64,000 nt of DNA, taken from Actinacidiphila alni (lineage in GTDB: Bacteria; Actinomycetota; Actinomycetes; Streptomycetales; Streptomycetaceae). Position numbers and translations under genes: made by a program. The notes under the pieces were generated by a model that had not been told where the DNA came from, made no database searches, and saw only the letters and a program-made list of their open reading frames with translations. Location: positions 124,001 to 188,000 of the forward strand of contig NZ_FONG01000017.1 of NCBI RefSeq assembly GCF_900112845.1, given 5' to 3'. Of this stretch, positions 25,701-34,608 are shown one piece after another; the stretch's first letter is position 1; every line of letters begins with the position of its first letter.

Positions 25701-28396
25701 GGGAGCACCAACGAGTTCCGCCACTCTGCCAGCCACGCAACCGTCTCTTCGGCGCTACTCTGCGCCGCATGTCGAGGTGCACCGCCGGCGGCCAGCTCAC
25801 GAGCCAGCGAGTCGTGGCTGAGCACCCGGGGAGCGAGCGTCAGGATCTCCTCGGCCCGGGCGACTATGGCATCCAGGACGGCGAAGTCGGTTTCCTCGCC
25901 CTTCCACAGCGGGCCCAGTGCCGGAGCATGGCTGAGCGTCGCAGCGCCGAGCGCCTGCGCGGCCTGCTGCCACGCCACGGCAGCCGGAAGCGCGCCGACT
26001 ACGGCCTTGGTGACTTTGCCCTCTCCGACAACCCAGGATCGGACAAGCTGGCGATCAGCTCGCCGAGCAGCCGAAAGGGTCCCCGCAAGGGAGCGGTGCA
26101 CGGTGGCAAAGCGCTCGGCGACCTCGCCCAGCGCTTGGTCGGCCAGCACCCGCTCATTGAAGATCGCGCCCGCTTGTTGCCGGGCCGCCACCAGCACTCG
26201 CACCGACTCGCGTAGGGCCTGAACAGCCCTACGGGCGTCGCCAAGCCCCTCAGCCGTGAGCCAGGAAGGTTGCGGCTTCGCGTCGTCCGGGAGTGCGGCG
26301 AACGCGGCAAGGCGGCCGAGACGGAGGGCTTCCTCACAGGTCTCCGGCTCCGGCAACCCGTACATACGAGCTACGGAAGCCATCGATCGGGCCGCCTGCT
26401 CCAACCCGACCGCGTCCCTCTCCAGCCGTTGCGCAAGATCTCGGACGTCATCGGCGGTGAGCTGAGTCAGGTCCACGTGTGCCGGGACCAACGAGGAAAG
26501 GGCTGTCTCAGCGGGACTCGGCTCCGGATCCACGCCTTGGGGCAACCGATCCCACACCGAGCCAAGCGTCTGTTCGGCGGGACGTTCGGCCTCCGTCACC
26601 GCGTTCATGCGCTCCAGGAAGGCCCGCACATCGTCACCCAGCGACTCCGGATCCGCCGTGAGCCATCCTCGGGGGACGGACGGACGCCTGCCTGCGATAC
26701 GCAGCACCTCTGTCAGCCGGGCCGCGGCCCCGGGGCCCTCCCAGTCCAGCGCGCTCAGCAGGCCGCCATGAACGGCGAGGGCCGAGTCGAGTTGGCTCAG
26801 CGCTTCGGAGGCCAGGTCCAGCGCCAGAAGTGGATTCCCACTGTCATTCAGGCCGTACCAGGAGAAAGCGGTGCCTTCCAGCGCCGGGCGCCAGGATGCG
26901 GCTACTTGGACCGCGGCGTTCTCCGCGTCGCTGAGAAGCTGCTCCGACAGCGCGGTGGCATCGAAAGAGTCGTTCGCCGGCAGGGGGTCGGCCGTGTCCA
27001 GCTGCGCTATTCGTCCCAAGGCGTCATGGAGGGACATCCCGAGCCCCGGCCTGACGTCGTTCATCGCCGAGGCGTATTCGGAGAGCTCCTCGCGCAGCTT
27101 CCTCGCACGCCCGAGTTCCACCTGGCTGCCGCCCGACAGGGTACGGCGCGGAGCCGCGAGCGCCCTGCCGAGCTCCTGCGCCACCTGCTTGCGTCCGGCC
27201 GTGTTGCTGTGCAGCGCCAGGACGTAATCTCCGAGGCCGACATCACTCAAACGATTGCGCACCACGTCGAGAGCCGCGGCCTTCTCGCTCACGAAGAGCA
27301 CGGTTCGGCCCTGTTCGATCAATCCGGCGATCATGTTGGTGATCGTCTGACTCTTGCCCGTTCCCGGCGGGCCGTCCATCACGAAACTGCGCCCGTCGAG
27401 CGCTGCGGCGACGCACTGCCGCTGTGACGAGTCGGCGTCCAGGACCATCGGGGCCTTCTCGGGCGGCTGGACCGTGTCGATGCGATCGATGTCAGCGGGC
27501 TCGAAGTCGAACGTCGCGGCCGGAAGACCGGAATCCGCGCCGAGGCCAAGAGCACGGACCAGGCTGCTGCCCATGACCCGGTGCGCGTTTTCCAACAGGT
27601 CCCGGTACATGACCTCTTTGCTGGAATTGAAGGTGTCCAACACGATGCGCGTCGTCACCGTCCAGTTGCGGTGCTTCACCACCGCTCGCCGCACGCTGTC
27701 GATCAAGTCCGGGATGTTCGCGAGCTCCACCTGGTCAGGACGCGGCCAGTCGACACTGAGCTCGCCCATCTTGATGCCGAGAGCCGGATTGAGCACCGGC
27801 TCCTCATCCGTGTTGAGCTTGAGGACGTAGGTGTTTCCACGCCGCTCCAGCACTACTGGGACCATGACCAGGGGTGAGCTGAGACCCTTCTCCGCAGAAG
27901 GTGACGGCTTCCACTCGAGGAAGCCCACGCCGAGATGCAGCACCCACAGGCCGTAGTCGTTGTACTTCTCGCGCGTCACCACCGCCAGGCGTTTCAGGTG
28001 ACGGTCCTGCTCGGCCTGGGAGGTCTTGGAGGTGGTCAGGTTCACGGCCGGCCGACGACCGGCCACTCCCCGGCGAGAGGCAGGGGTGTCAATGGGCCGG
28101 CTGTCCGCCGGGACCACCACCGAATTGGTCTTGGCCAGCGCCACTCCGCGGCCGGGCACCCTCTCGTCGTTCGGCTCAGCCTCTTCCACCTCGGCAAAGC
28201 CACAGACGCGGCTGAGCCCTTCGAGGACCGAGAGCAGACCAGGCGCGACGATATCCATCCCGACCGACGTCGACCGACGCTGGTAGCTGAGCAACCGGTT
28301 GCGGAAGCTGAGATCGATGAGCGAGTCCCGCCAGGAAGCCAGCAGGTTCTCCAACCGCTTCCGATCCGCCGGGCCCATCGGAGGTCGGACATTCAT
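22775..28396 (-). CDS. DUF4011 superfamily 1 helicase with C-terminal nuclease
   Basis: The product is 1873 aa from ATG 28396, with GAGGAG 9 nt upstream. The N-terminal DUF4011 module reads RLENLLASWRDSLIDLSFRN. It is followed by an SF1 helicase split by a very long Ala/Glu-rich helical insertion. Walker A GPPGTGKSQT lies at about 342-351, Walker B appears as DVVIFDEASQVLPQD, and GDQKQLPP, SLRWHYRSRHE and ATRARYRMEV are the remaining helicase motifs. Near the C-terminus, GYRIDLGIRHPE, GVECDGAMYHSS and RDRDRLREGVLRGLGW give a Vsr-like PD-(D/E)XK nuclease. Proteins of this kind are frequent in defence islands. The pairing with GmrSD suggests a two-gene system in which the helicase unwinds or scans DNA cut by the nuclease (inference). 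Confidence 0.88.
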   Translation of the reverse strand: MNVRPPMGPADRKRLENLLASWRDSLIDLSFRNRLLSYQRRSTSVGMDIVAPGLLSVLEGLSRVCGFAEVEEAEPNDERVPGRGVALAKTNSVVVPADSRPIDTPASRRGVAGRRPAVNLTTSKTSQAEQDRHLKRLAVVTREKYNDYGLWVLHLGVGFLEWKPSPSAEKGLSSPLVMVPVVLERRGNTYVLKLNTDEEPVLNPALGIKMGELSVDWPRPDQVELANIPDLIDSVRRAVVKHRNWTVTTRIVLDTFNSSKEVMYRDLLENAHRVMGSSLVRALGLGADSGLPAATFDFEPADIDRIDTVQPPEKAPMVLDADSSQRQCVAAALDGRSFVMDGPPGTGKSQTITNMIAGLIEQGRTVLFVSEKAAALDVVRNRLSDVGLGDYVLALHSNTAGRKQVAQELGRALAAPRRTLSGGSQVELGRARKLREELSEYASAMNDVRPGLGMSLHDALGRIAQLDTADPLPANDSFDATALSEQLLSDAENAAVQVAASWRPALEGTAFSWYGLNDSGNPLLALDLASEALSQLDSALAVHGGLLSALDWEGPGAAARLTEVLRIAGRRPSVPRGWLTADPESLGDDVRAFLERMNAVTEAERPAEQTLGSVWDRLPQGVDPEPSPAETALSSLVPAHVDLTQLTADDVRDLAQRLERDAVGLEQAARSMASVARMYGLPEPETCEEALRLGRLAAFAALPDDAKPQPSWLTAEGLGDARRAVQALRESVRVLVAARQQAGAIFNERVLADQALGEVAERFATVHRSLAGTLSAARRADRQLVRSWVVGEGKVTKAVVGALPAAVAWQQAAQALGAATLSHAPALGPLWKGEETDFAVLDAIVARAEEILTLAPRVLSHDSLARELAAGGAPRHAAQSSAEETVAWLAEWRNSLVLPPTPGPSYELEAGSLLAAAAWSRAHLAPLRAAEPLIRVVEQTAAAGGGGDLASGAWTLSASRAAVQRVRDARSASAAFESTADADRKLLGGLYEGRATDGTALTAAVAWVADLRTACGMDGSAVLGTAAAEILFEADADPELETAERRWSQTSEGLVGLFRAARADSLRAALRRSADAARQALDVLGTDRGGPDEWRAYDEGRSVLDGLSLGDLVDRAVRRSVAPDDFPRVVVRAVLRAWVDEQLSVDKRLATTRSVDRDGLVKRFQQLDAKLTDHARARVIHACDARRPRTVTNPGAVLIRREGEKKTRHKPVRELLNTARDTVRLIKPCFMMSPLTVSRFLPADIDFDVVIFDEASQVLPQDAVNCVYRGRSLIVAGDQKQLPPTSFFSSTGDDDADAEDDELPERFDSVLDMCKASGLLPSLSLRWHYRSRHEALIAFSNHEFYKESMTTFPGAHAEGDDVGVAFFRATEGVYRSGGAARDNPGEAAEVARRVIHHFTTRKGKSLGVVALSQPQAVAIQDAVDAARRARPDLDDSFSEGRLDGFFVKNLESVQGDERDVMIMSVGYGADAKGKFSMNFGPMNKPDGWRRLNVAATRARYRMEVIASFDPGQMRETASESFRYFQRYLRYAQSGLAALAPSAVDGDAQPESPFEESVLAVLQKLGHDVQPQVGVAGYRIDLGIRHPELPGRFVLGVECDGAMYHSSKAARDRDRLREGVLRGLGWELHRIWGTDWYRDRPGAESRLRTAVESAIARAVVPAAPVIRPIEHTTTTAPQGLVLPEVSAATARSNGESASGSVRRRSPVRPPVGTPHTGPAASVTREAFPITALAGTSRQRLTHELTQIRAALADLQLPVPREADDSRRKRDKRREQLEERAGYLQRVLQAVPTAQRTSGRTVVAPGRLVGLIFDGTDAVEEYEITSQRPSVDGIQVLSPFTELGAALLWREAGTRVEYTDGRGGRSHVRIRHVRD

Positions 28397-28662
28397 ACGG
28401 CGGAGCTCCTCACAGTGGCACGACGGCAGTTGTGGAGATTTGGTGAACGGAGCATAGCGGCGCATGGCCGCATGCGTCCGTGATTGTCCGAAGTCGAACC
28501 GGTTCTGCGCGGTGCCAGGTCCATGAAGCACTCATGACCCTGCGCACAGCGCCCCCGCAGCGGGTCCAGCCCATCTCGCGCGCCACTTTCAGGAACTTCC
28601 GGCAGGTCGTCCGGCGGAGTGGAGACGCACCCCTGTCCGTGCAGCGTGCTAGGCATGGCTTC

Positions 28663-29070
28663 ATGCACTCTGCCGCACCCCTGCCTCACCTGGATCTCAC
28701 CGAAGCGCAGTGGAGACTCCTGGCACGGCTGGCCGAAGGATCGGTCCCGGACCCGAGCGATCGGTCGGCCTTCGTCGAGGCGTTGGCCTTGGACGGACTG
28801 GATGCGGATCTGGCCCGGGACGACCTGCCGACACTCCGCTGGATGAAGCTGGTCGACCTGGCAGACGGTTCGCTGGCGCTTACGGACCTGGGCGCCGCAG
28901 TCCACTTCCGGGCGTTGTACGAGTCCTCGCAGGAGCGGCTGGCCGAGATCGCCTGCCTGGCCGACATGCGCGAGGCGGTGGCCCCGCACTTCGCACGGGC
29001 GGTCCGACGTATGGCTGATGGTTCCTGCTCGCTGCCGGAGGCACTGGCGGGTATGGACGAATGCGATTGA
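28663..29070 (+). CDS. Small hypothetical protein, winged-helix-like
   Basis: The product is 135 aa from ATG 28663. The ribosome-binding site is weak, so a different start is possible. The sequence is soluble and helical. LTEAQWRLLARLAEGSVPDPSD followed by LRWMKLVDLADGSLALTDLGAAVHFRAL has the look of a winged-helix domain, with a 'wing' at ADGSLALTDLG. It stands alone on the plus strand, divergent from the DUF4011 gene across 266 bp and convergent with the type ISP gene. It might be a local transcription regulator, but no operator was found. Confidence 0.6.
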   Translation: MHSAAPLPHLDLTEAQWRLLARLAEGSVPDPSDRSAFVEALALDGLDADLARDDLPTLRWMKLVDLADGSLALTDLGAAVHFRALYESSQERLAEIACLADMREAVAPHFARAVRRMADGSCSLPEALAGMDECD

Positions 29071-29083
29071 CATGCGGTTGGGG

Positions 29084-32000
29084 TCATGGCACCTCGTGCC
29101 TCTCGAAGAGGGCATCGACCGGGGTGTGGCGTGCCTTCCGAGCAGCCGCGGCAACAGGCCACACTCCGGCTGCAGTCAGCTCCGCCTCCGTGATCACGGG
29201 ACCGGCGAGAATCTCCCCCAACATCTCGCTCTGGCGTGGTTCGAGATCGGTGATACGGCGGAGTACGGAGAGCAGCTCGATGAGTTCCGTCGTCCATTCG
29301 TGCGGCCAGCGCTCCGCGTGGACGTCGTCCAGGGGGCTCGTCCGCTTGCTGGTCGGCACGGCCTTCCGGTAGCCAAACCACTTGCTGACGATCTTCATAC
29401 CGCCGACGTTGTAAGCCCACACGACATCGGGCACGGGAGCGAATGATCCCTCCCCGACGTGGAGCGTTCGTGTCGCTGCGTCGTACTCCAGTCGATCAGG
29501 GATGCGGCTGCCGATCTGCGTCAGGTAGCGCACCTGCCGCTCGTCTCCCGAGGGGAACCGCACTTCCCCGCCGAGCCGCCCAAGCGCAGGATCGGAGCAC
29601 CGTTCGCCGTACGTCGAGGCCCATAAGATTTCCCGGCCGAGTCCGACGGCGTACGTCCACAACGCCCCGTCGCGGGTGAGAGGTATGCGTACGCCAGGGG
29701 TCAGCAGTTCCTCGGCGAACCTCTGGGTGAAGGCGTCGTGGCCGGCAACAGCCACGACATATGCGGCGAGATCAGTGGCCGTGACTCGGTCCTGGTCCAC
29801 TGCCCGAGCCAGGTACGCGAGGAGTCCCGGCGGCAAGTTCGGGGACCCGTCCGGGTGCAGGAGCGGCAGGATCCGTCCTCCGCGACCGTTGAAGTGGTGC
29901 GTATCGGGGACAAGGTGTGTGGCCACGACCGCAGGGCCGGAGTCGATCTCATGGGACGACTGCTGGTTGAGGAAAATCTGCCCTGCCTGGAGGGACGCCC
30001 ATAGGTCGGGGCGCGGGCGGTCGAGTACGCGGTTGTCGGCGATCAGCCACTGGCGGTCGAAGCTCCGGAGGGCCGTGCGTATGAGGTTCGGGCGAACATC
30101 GGTCTCCTGCACAAGTGAATCGGGACGAACGGGCTGGCCCGGTAACGGCTCCCTTCTGGAGTTGAGATCGCGACCTTGCGTCTCCTTGAATTGCTTGGCC
30201 TTGAGGGCGAGGTCGCCGCCTCGTATTAATGTGGTCCAACGTCGACGGAGCACGTCGTCCGAAGGGTCGCTCACCCACGAGCGGTTCGAGGTGATCCCGA
30301 GAGTCCCCCAAGGGAAAAGATCATCCAGCGCAAGAAAGTCTTCCCAGCCGGACTGCATTTTCGGCGTGAACGGCCGCGGACTCCGGGAGTGCGCGTCACG
30401 CCAGCCGTCGTCATCGATCTGCGCCGCTTGCAACTGGGCGAACTTGTCCGCCCTGCGGCCGGCAAGAGCCCGGTAGTGCACCCTCGCCCGGTGGCCCTCA
30501 TCCCGTTCGGCACCCGCCTTGCGGACGAATATGGAGATCGCCAGTGGCTGCGCCACGCCTGGGAAAGGGCGTGTGGCCACATCGGAGCGGTGTCCCTCCG
30601 GTGACAGGTTGATGATCCAGCCCTCGTCACAGGTGCGGCGCAGATACTCGCGCATGCCCCGGCCGCCGGGACCAGTGGCCCAGCCAGAGGGCGTGATGAA
30701 GCAGACCACGCCGTGGCGTTCGCCGTCGTCCGCGTCGAAGACCTTCCAGGTGGCCCAACGCCAGAAGTACACGTACATGTTCTTGAGCACGTGCTCGTAA
30801 CGCCCGTTGCCTGGATAGCGGAAGGCGTCGAGCAAGGGCACCTCGGCGCGGTCGGTGCGCTTCTCCACCCAGCCGCCTCGGTCTTCGGCCTTGTCGTCGT
30901 AGGGCGGGTTCGCGATGACGACGGTCACGGGAACGTTGGCCTTGACGTTGTTCGCTCGTCGTCGGGACTCGGACAGGGCCTCGTAAGTTGAGGCCAGGTA
31001 TTCGTCCTCGACAAACGGGTTGTCCAGCGTGTCGGTGACGAAGAAGTTGAGTCCTCCGTCAGGTAGCGGTGCCTCGTAGCGCTTGAGCAGCTCGGAGGCC
31101 CGTAACTCCGCAACAGCGAACGGTCCCATCTGCATCTCGAACCCGTACAACCGCGGGGCGAGGCGTGAGATGGCATCGGCGGACATCGCGTGTCCGGAGC
31201 CTTCGGCGGCCTGCGTGGCGACCCGTTCGATGATCGTATGGAGAAAGGTCCCGGTGCCCATAGCGGGATCGACGATCCGAACGCCGTCGCTTCGGAACCC
31301 GTCGGACTGGCCGAGACGCGTACGGAGCACGTCTTCGGTAAGACGCACCATCTCCTGAACAACCTCGTGCGGGGTGTAGTAGGAGCCGCTCCGCTGGCGC
31401 AGCACCGGGTCATAGGTCGTGAGGAAGTGCTCATAGAGATGGAGGTAGGCGTCACGGTTGCCGGTGCGGATGGCCGGCCAGTCCACCTGGGCAATGGTTC
31501 GACGCAGCAGTTCCAACGTGACGGTGAACCGCTCGTTGACGTTGTCGGTGAGGAGTTGGAGCGCCTTGCCCATAAGAGCGTGGTCGGCATCGAGGCGGCG
31601 CCCGATGTCATGGAGGCCGATTCCTTCTTCAAGCACGCCCTCGGAACGGGCGAGCAGCAGGGCGAAGGTGACGGCCTGGGCGTAACCGTCGGCGAAGGTC
31701 GCGTCGTCTGCGGACGGGAACAGCATCCGCCGCCAGTCGTTCTTGAGCCCCGTGAACGGCCGGGCGCGGACATCGTCGTCCCGCTTGGACGATCGGGCCT
31801 CGGCCGACAACTGCTCGAGGACGGCGGAGCGCAGCAACCGGCAGAGCGGAGCGACGTGCTGCACGAGCCGGGCGACGCGTTTGATGGCCGGGGGTTTCCA
31901 CACAAGGAATTGCTTCAGCAGCGCATCCAGTGCGCCAGGGTCCGCCGGCGCGAGACTGTCGCCCGCCGAGCGGAGCGATCCTATGAAGCAGACCGTCTCG

Positions 32001-32395
32001 CCGAGCTGCCGCCCGTCGCGGAACAGTCGCCACTCGGTGCCGTTGGAGTACAGCAGGTTAGGCAGGTTCCGGAGCTTTTCCCACTGCTCCCGGTTGCTCT
32101 TGCCAAAGGTGTCGGGATCGACCGACAGCCCCGGCTTCTTGAGCTCGATGTAGCCCGCTAACTCACCGCTTGCGCGGATGGCGTAGTCGGGTCGGACGCC
32201 AAGGTCGGGAACACGGAACTCGTCGTGCCAGGAGACCTCATGCTGCTCGTGGTGCTCGCCAACGGCTTGGAGCAGTGCCTCAAGCGGTGCGCGTATCGCG
32301 GCTTCCGGGCTGCCGCCGCCCGACAGTTTGACCTTGCAGGCACGTCCGAACTCCGACACGGCAGCGAGCAGCCAGCTGTCTAACCCCCCTGACAT
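29084..32395 (-). CDS. Type ISP-like restriction-modification enzyme lacking the helicase
   Basis: The product is 1103 aa from ATG 32395. It has an N-terminal PD-(D/E)XK nuclease with D70, E84 and K86 (RPDYAI ... GYIELKKPG). A helical coupler and an N6-adenine methylase follow: HEVVQEMVRL, motif I DPAMGTGTFL near 375, NPPY near 495. The C-terminal half matches the type ISP specificity domain (FDRQWLIADNRVLDRPRPDLW, YVVAVAGHDAFTQRFAEELLTPG, GREILWASTYGE). Classical type ISP enzymes such as LlaGI have an SF2 helicase between nuclease and methylase. None is present here, so it should cut like a type IIG enzyme or need a partner motor. It begins 78 bp downstream of the RT-peptidase gene on the same strand. 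Confidence 0.85.
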   Translation of the reverse strand: MSGGLDSWLLAAVSEFGRACKVKLSGGGSPEAAIRAPLEALLQAVGEHHEQHEVSWHDEFRVPDLGVRPDYAIRASGELAGYIELKKPGLSVDPDTFGKSNREQWEKLRNLPNLLYSNGTEWRLFRDGRQLGETVCFIGSLRSAGDSLAPADPGALDALLKQFLVWKPPAIKRVARLVQHVAPLCRLLRSAVLEQLSAEARSSKRDDDVRARPFTGLKNDWRRMLFPSADDATFADGYAQAVTFALLLARSEGVLEEGIGLHDIGRRLDADHALMGKALQLLTDNVNERFTVTLELLRRTIAQVDWPAIRTGNRDAYLHLYEHFLTTYDPVLRQRSGSYYTPHEVVQEMVRLTEDVLRTRLGQSDGFRSDGVRIVDPAMGTGTFLHTIIERVATQAAEGSGHAMSADAISRLAPRLYGFEMQMGPFAVAELRASELLKRYEAPLPDGGLNFFVTDTLDNPFVEDEYLASTYEALSESRRRANNVKANVPVTVVIANPPYDDKAEDRGGWVEKRTDRAEVPLLDAFRYPGNGRYEHVLKNMYVYFWRWATWKVFDADDGERHGVVCFITPSGWATGPGGRGMREYLRRTCDEGWIINLSPEGHRSDVATRPFPGVAQPLAISIFVRKAGAERDEGHRARVHYRALAGRRADKFAQLQAAQIDDDGWRDAHSRSPRPFTPKMQSGWEDFLALDDLFPWGTLGITSNRSWVSDPSDDVLRRRWTTLIRGGDLALKAKQFKETQGRDLNSRREPLPGQPVRPDSLVQETDVRPNLIRTALRSFDRQWLIADNRVLDRPRPDLWASLQAGQIFLNQQSSHEIDSGPAVVATHLVPDTHHFNGRGGRILPLLHPDGSPNLPPGLLAYLARAVDQDRVTATDLAAYVVAVAGHDAFTQRFAEELLTPGVRIPLTRDGALWTYAVGLGREILWASTYGERCSDPALGRLGGEVRFPSGDERQVRYLTQIGSRIPDRLEYDAATRTLHVGEGSFAPVPDVVWAYNVGGMKIVSKWFGYRKAVPTSKRTSPLDDVHAERWPHEWTTELIELLSVLRRITDLEPRQSEMLGEILAGPVITEAELTAAGVWPVAAAARKARHTPVDALFERHEVP

Positions 32396-32473
32396 CTTCC
32401 CCCCAAGGATCGCGTCAGGGCGCCGATGCTATCTACGGACGGTCATCAGGGGAAGACAGATGGTGCAGGCGGA

Positions 32474-34576
32474 TCACTTCTTGGCCTTCTGAAGTTTGGA
32501 GGCCGGGATTCGCTTTTTGCCCATCTCGATGATCAGGCCGGCAGCCTTGAACGTGAGGTTGAGGGCGACAAGCTCAGGCACCCGCTGGTCGGGGCCAAGG
32601 TGTCCGGTGATGTAGTCGCCCATCCGGACCTCCGGGTCCACACGCTTGAGGACCATGTAGGCGATGGACTCGGCCTCGACCTCGTTGCGCGCATGTACGT
32701 TCGTGGCCTCTGAAGAAGACCGCAGGCGCCGGTCAGGCCATGTCTCCCCTGGGCCTGCGCCGAGGTGTCCGCAGAACAGGTGGCCGAGCTCGTGGGCAAG
32801 CGTGGCGTACCGGTCCAGCCGAGGCAGGTTCCGGTTGACTTCGATCTCGAACAACGTCGGGTATGTCTCCGATCGGTCCCCAGGCCTGCTACCAGGGCGC
32901 TCGACGAACCCGCGGGACCTGCTGGGGTACGTGCGCCCGCAGGACGAGGCCGCGTTGTCGACCAGGGTGAGTCGGATACCCAGGGGCGCGAGGTTCGTCT
33001 CGGTGTTGTGCCAGAGCTCGGCGACATCCCTCTCGTCGGCTCGAGAGGACACCGATACCGGGGCGGTTATCGCCTTGGGGAGGGGCCAGGCCCCAGGCAG
33101 GGCTTCGGTGTCCCCAACGTCGTACACGAGCATGTAGGGCCCACGGGGCTGGAAGATCAGCAGCGGCTGGGCGCCGGGTTTGAGTACCCGCCGGTACTTC
33201 GACCTCCACTCCGAGGAGGGCAGAACGTAGCGTGCTCCCGGCCTCTGGATGTGAACTACCATCGCGTTGAACGGCGCATACCGCTTGAATCGGCCGACGA
33301 ACTCCAGCATGTGCAGGTATTCCGAGGACGAGCGATAGCGCTGAGCGCCGCGGACAAGGTCGTCGATCGAGGCTTTCGCCAGGTTTTCCTGGGAGACCTC
33401 GACCTCTTCGTCCCAGGGCAGTTCGAGTCCGTGCTGCACGATCACCGGCTCTTCTTGCTCGGGAATCCTGCGCAGCCGCTTCCAATCCGTGAGTTGCTTG
33501 TCGGCCCAGCCGGGCTCGACCACGTGCGCGAACGACAGCAGTCCGGTCACGTGAGCGTCCAGCGCGGCGAGGTCTTTGAACTTCTGGTGATCGCGATGCT
33601 GCTCGATGCCGAACGCCGCGGCTCCTCGCACATGGTTGGTGATGCGGCGCTTGTACTCGCGCGTCAGGCGAGGTGTGGGGCCGTCCACGAGGATGCCCAG
33701 CACGCTGCGGCGGGCACCGGGACGGGCCACATAGGTCTTCTTCGCGTTGAGCTTCATACCCAACGACACCAAGGCCCTCTTCACCCCGGCTACGAGACGG
33801 TCGACATCGTCGTGGCGAACGAGTCGACGGCTGGAGAAGTACATGTCGTCGCTGTAGCGGGTGTAGCGCAGCTGCATGGACTCGGCCAAGTTGGTCACAG
33901 CAGCGTCGACTTCGCGCATGACCATGTTCGACAGGTATCCGCTTGTAGGCGCGCCCTGCGGCAGGAACCCCTCGCGGGTGTGCTGGTAGACCAGGCTTGG
34001 CCGGTGCACGGAGAAGTCCTGTCCTGTGGCTTCCAGTCTCACGATCCGGCGTCCGGTGCCGCGGTTCGTCCAGGTCTCGCTCGGCTCAGGCGGCGACACG
34101 GTGACCAGCCGGGCCATGGCGTACGTCCCAAGGGTGCGGCCGGTGCGACGCAGGCCGATCTCCTGGCCGCCGTGGTCGTCCTCCACAAGATCGATCCGGT
34201 ACTCCCGCTCCGTCGGGCGGGTCCAGGCGTCCTTCAAAGCGGCATGGACGTGCCGTTCCCGGATATTCCCGAAGAAGTCGGCGATGTCCAGACGGATCAC
34301 GGTGTGGGCTCGCAGATGGACGGCAGCGCAGTCCGCAACCGAGCGGCCACTTCGGTAGGCGAACGCTGCCGGGTGTGGCTGGAGCCTGGCCGGAAGGGCC
34401 TCCAGACATGTCAGGATTTCTTGCTGAATCCTGGACAACCGCGGGATCGGGGCATGCAGGGTCCGTATCCCACCGCGGCGCTTGGGGATCCGGTGTTCGG
34501 TGTACGGATAGATCGAGCCGCTGACTATCGCCTCGAGAAACTGCGCCGGGGCAAGGTCCGCGAAGTCGTCCGCCAT
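32474..34576 (-). CDS. Retron-like reverse transcriptase fused to ArdC/ImmA-like zinc peptidase
   Basis: The product is 700 aa from ATG 34576 (GTG 34582 is an alternative). The RT domain covers about 20-330: GIRTLHAPIPRLSRIQQEIL (36-55), AAVHLRAH and catalytic Asp97 in RLDIADFFGNI, LPQGAPTSGYLSNMVM (205-220), YSDD (241-244, retrons usually YADD), LNAKKT and VLGILVD (292-298, the retron VTG-like region). From about 410, an ArdC-like module follows (RYAPFNAMVVHIQRPG; VLKPGAQPLLIFQPRGPYMLVYDVGDTE). It leads to a gluzincin with HELGH (595-599) and a distal EVEAESIAY supplying the third ligand. ArdC N-terminal domains bind single-stranded DNA, and retron RTs make it, so the fusion could sense or be controlled by its own msDNA (inference). 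A structured RNA locus precedes the start codon. Confidence 0.85.
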   Translation of the reverse strand: MADDFADLAPAQFLEAIVSGSIYPYTEHRIPKRRGGIRTLHAPIPRLSRIQQEILTCLEALPARLQPHPAAFAYRSGRSVADCAAVHLRAHTVIRLDIADFFGNIRERHVHAALKDAWTRPTEREYRIDLVEDDHGGQEIGLRRTGRTLGTYAMARLVTVSPPEPSETWTNRGTGRRIVRLEATGQDFSVHRPSLVYQHTREGFLPQGAPTSGYLSNMVMREVDAAVTNLAESMQLRYTRYSDDMYFSSRRLVRHDDVDRLVAGVKRALVSLGMKLNAKKTYVARPGARRSVLGILVDGPTPRLTREYKRRITNHVRGAAAFGIEQHRDHQKFKDLAALDAHVTGLLSFAHVVEPGWADKQLTDWKRLRRIPEQEEPVIVQHGLELPWDEEVEVSQENLAKASIDDLVRGAQRYRSSSEYLHMLEFVGRFKRYAPFNAMVVHIQRPGARYVLPSSEWRSKYRRVLKPGAQPLLIFQPRGPYMLVYDVGDTEALPGAWPLPKAITAPVSVSSRADERDVAELWHNTETNLAPLGIRLTLVDNAASSCGRTYPSRSRGFVERPGSRPGDRSETYPTLFEIEVNRNLPRLDRYATLAHELGHLFCGHLGAGPGETWPDRRLRSSSEATNVHARNEVEAESIAYMVLKRVDPEVRMGDYITGHLGPDQRVPELVALNLTFKAAGLIIEMGKKRIPASKLQKAKK

Positions 34577-34608
34577 CGTCACCCGACCCGCCTCGTCCCT
34601 GCTGGTGG

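Noticed and set aside
32474..34576. Group II intron or diversity-generating retroelement
   Set aside because: There is no maturase or HNH tail, no intron-like domain V/VI structure was noticed near the gene, and no template/variable repeat pair or adjacent target gene was seen. The upstream paired RNA fits a retron better.
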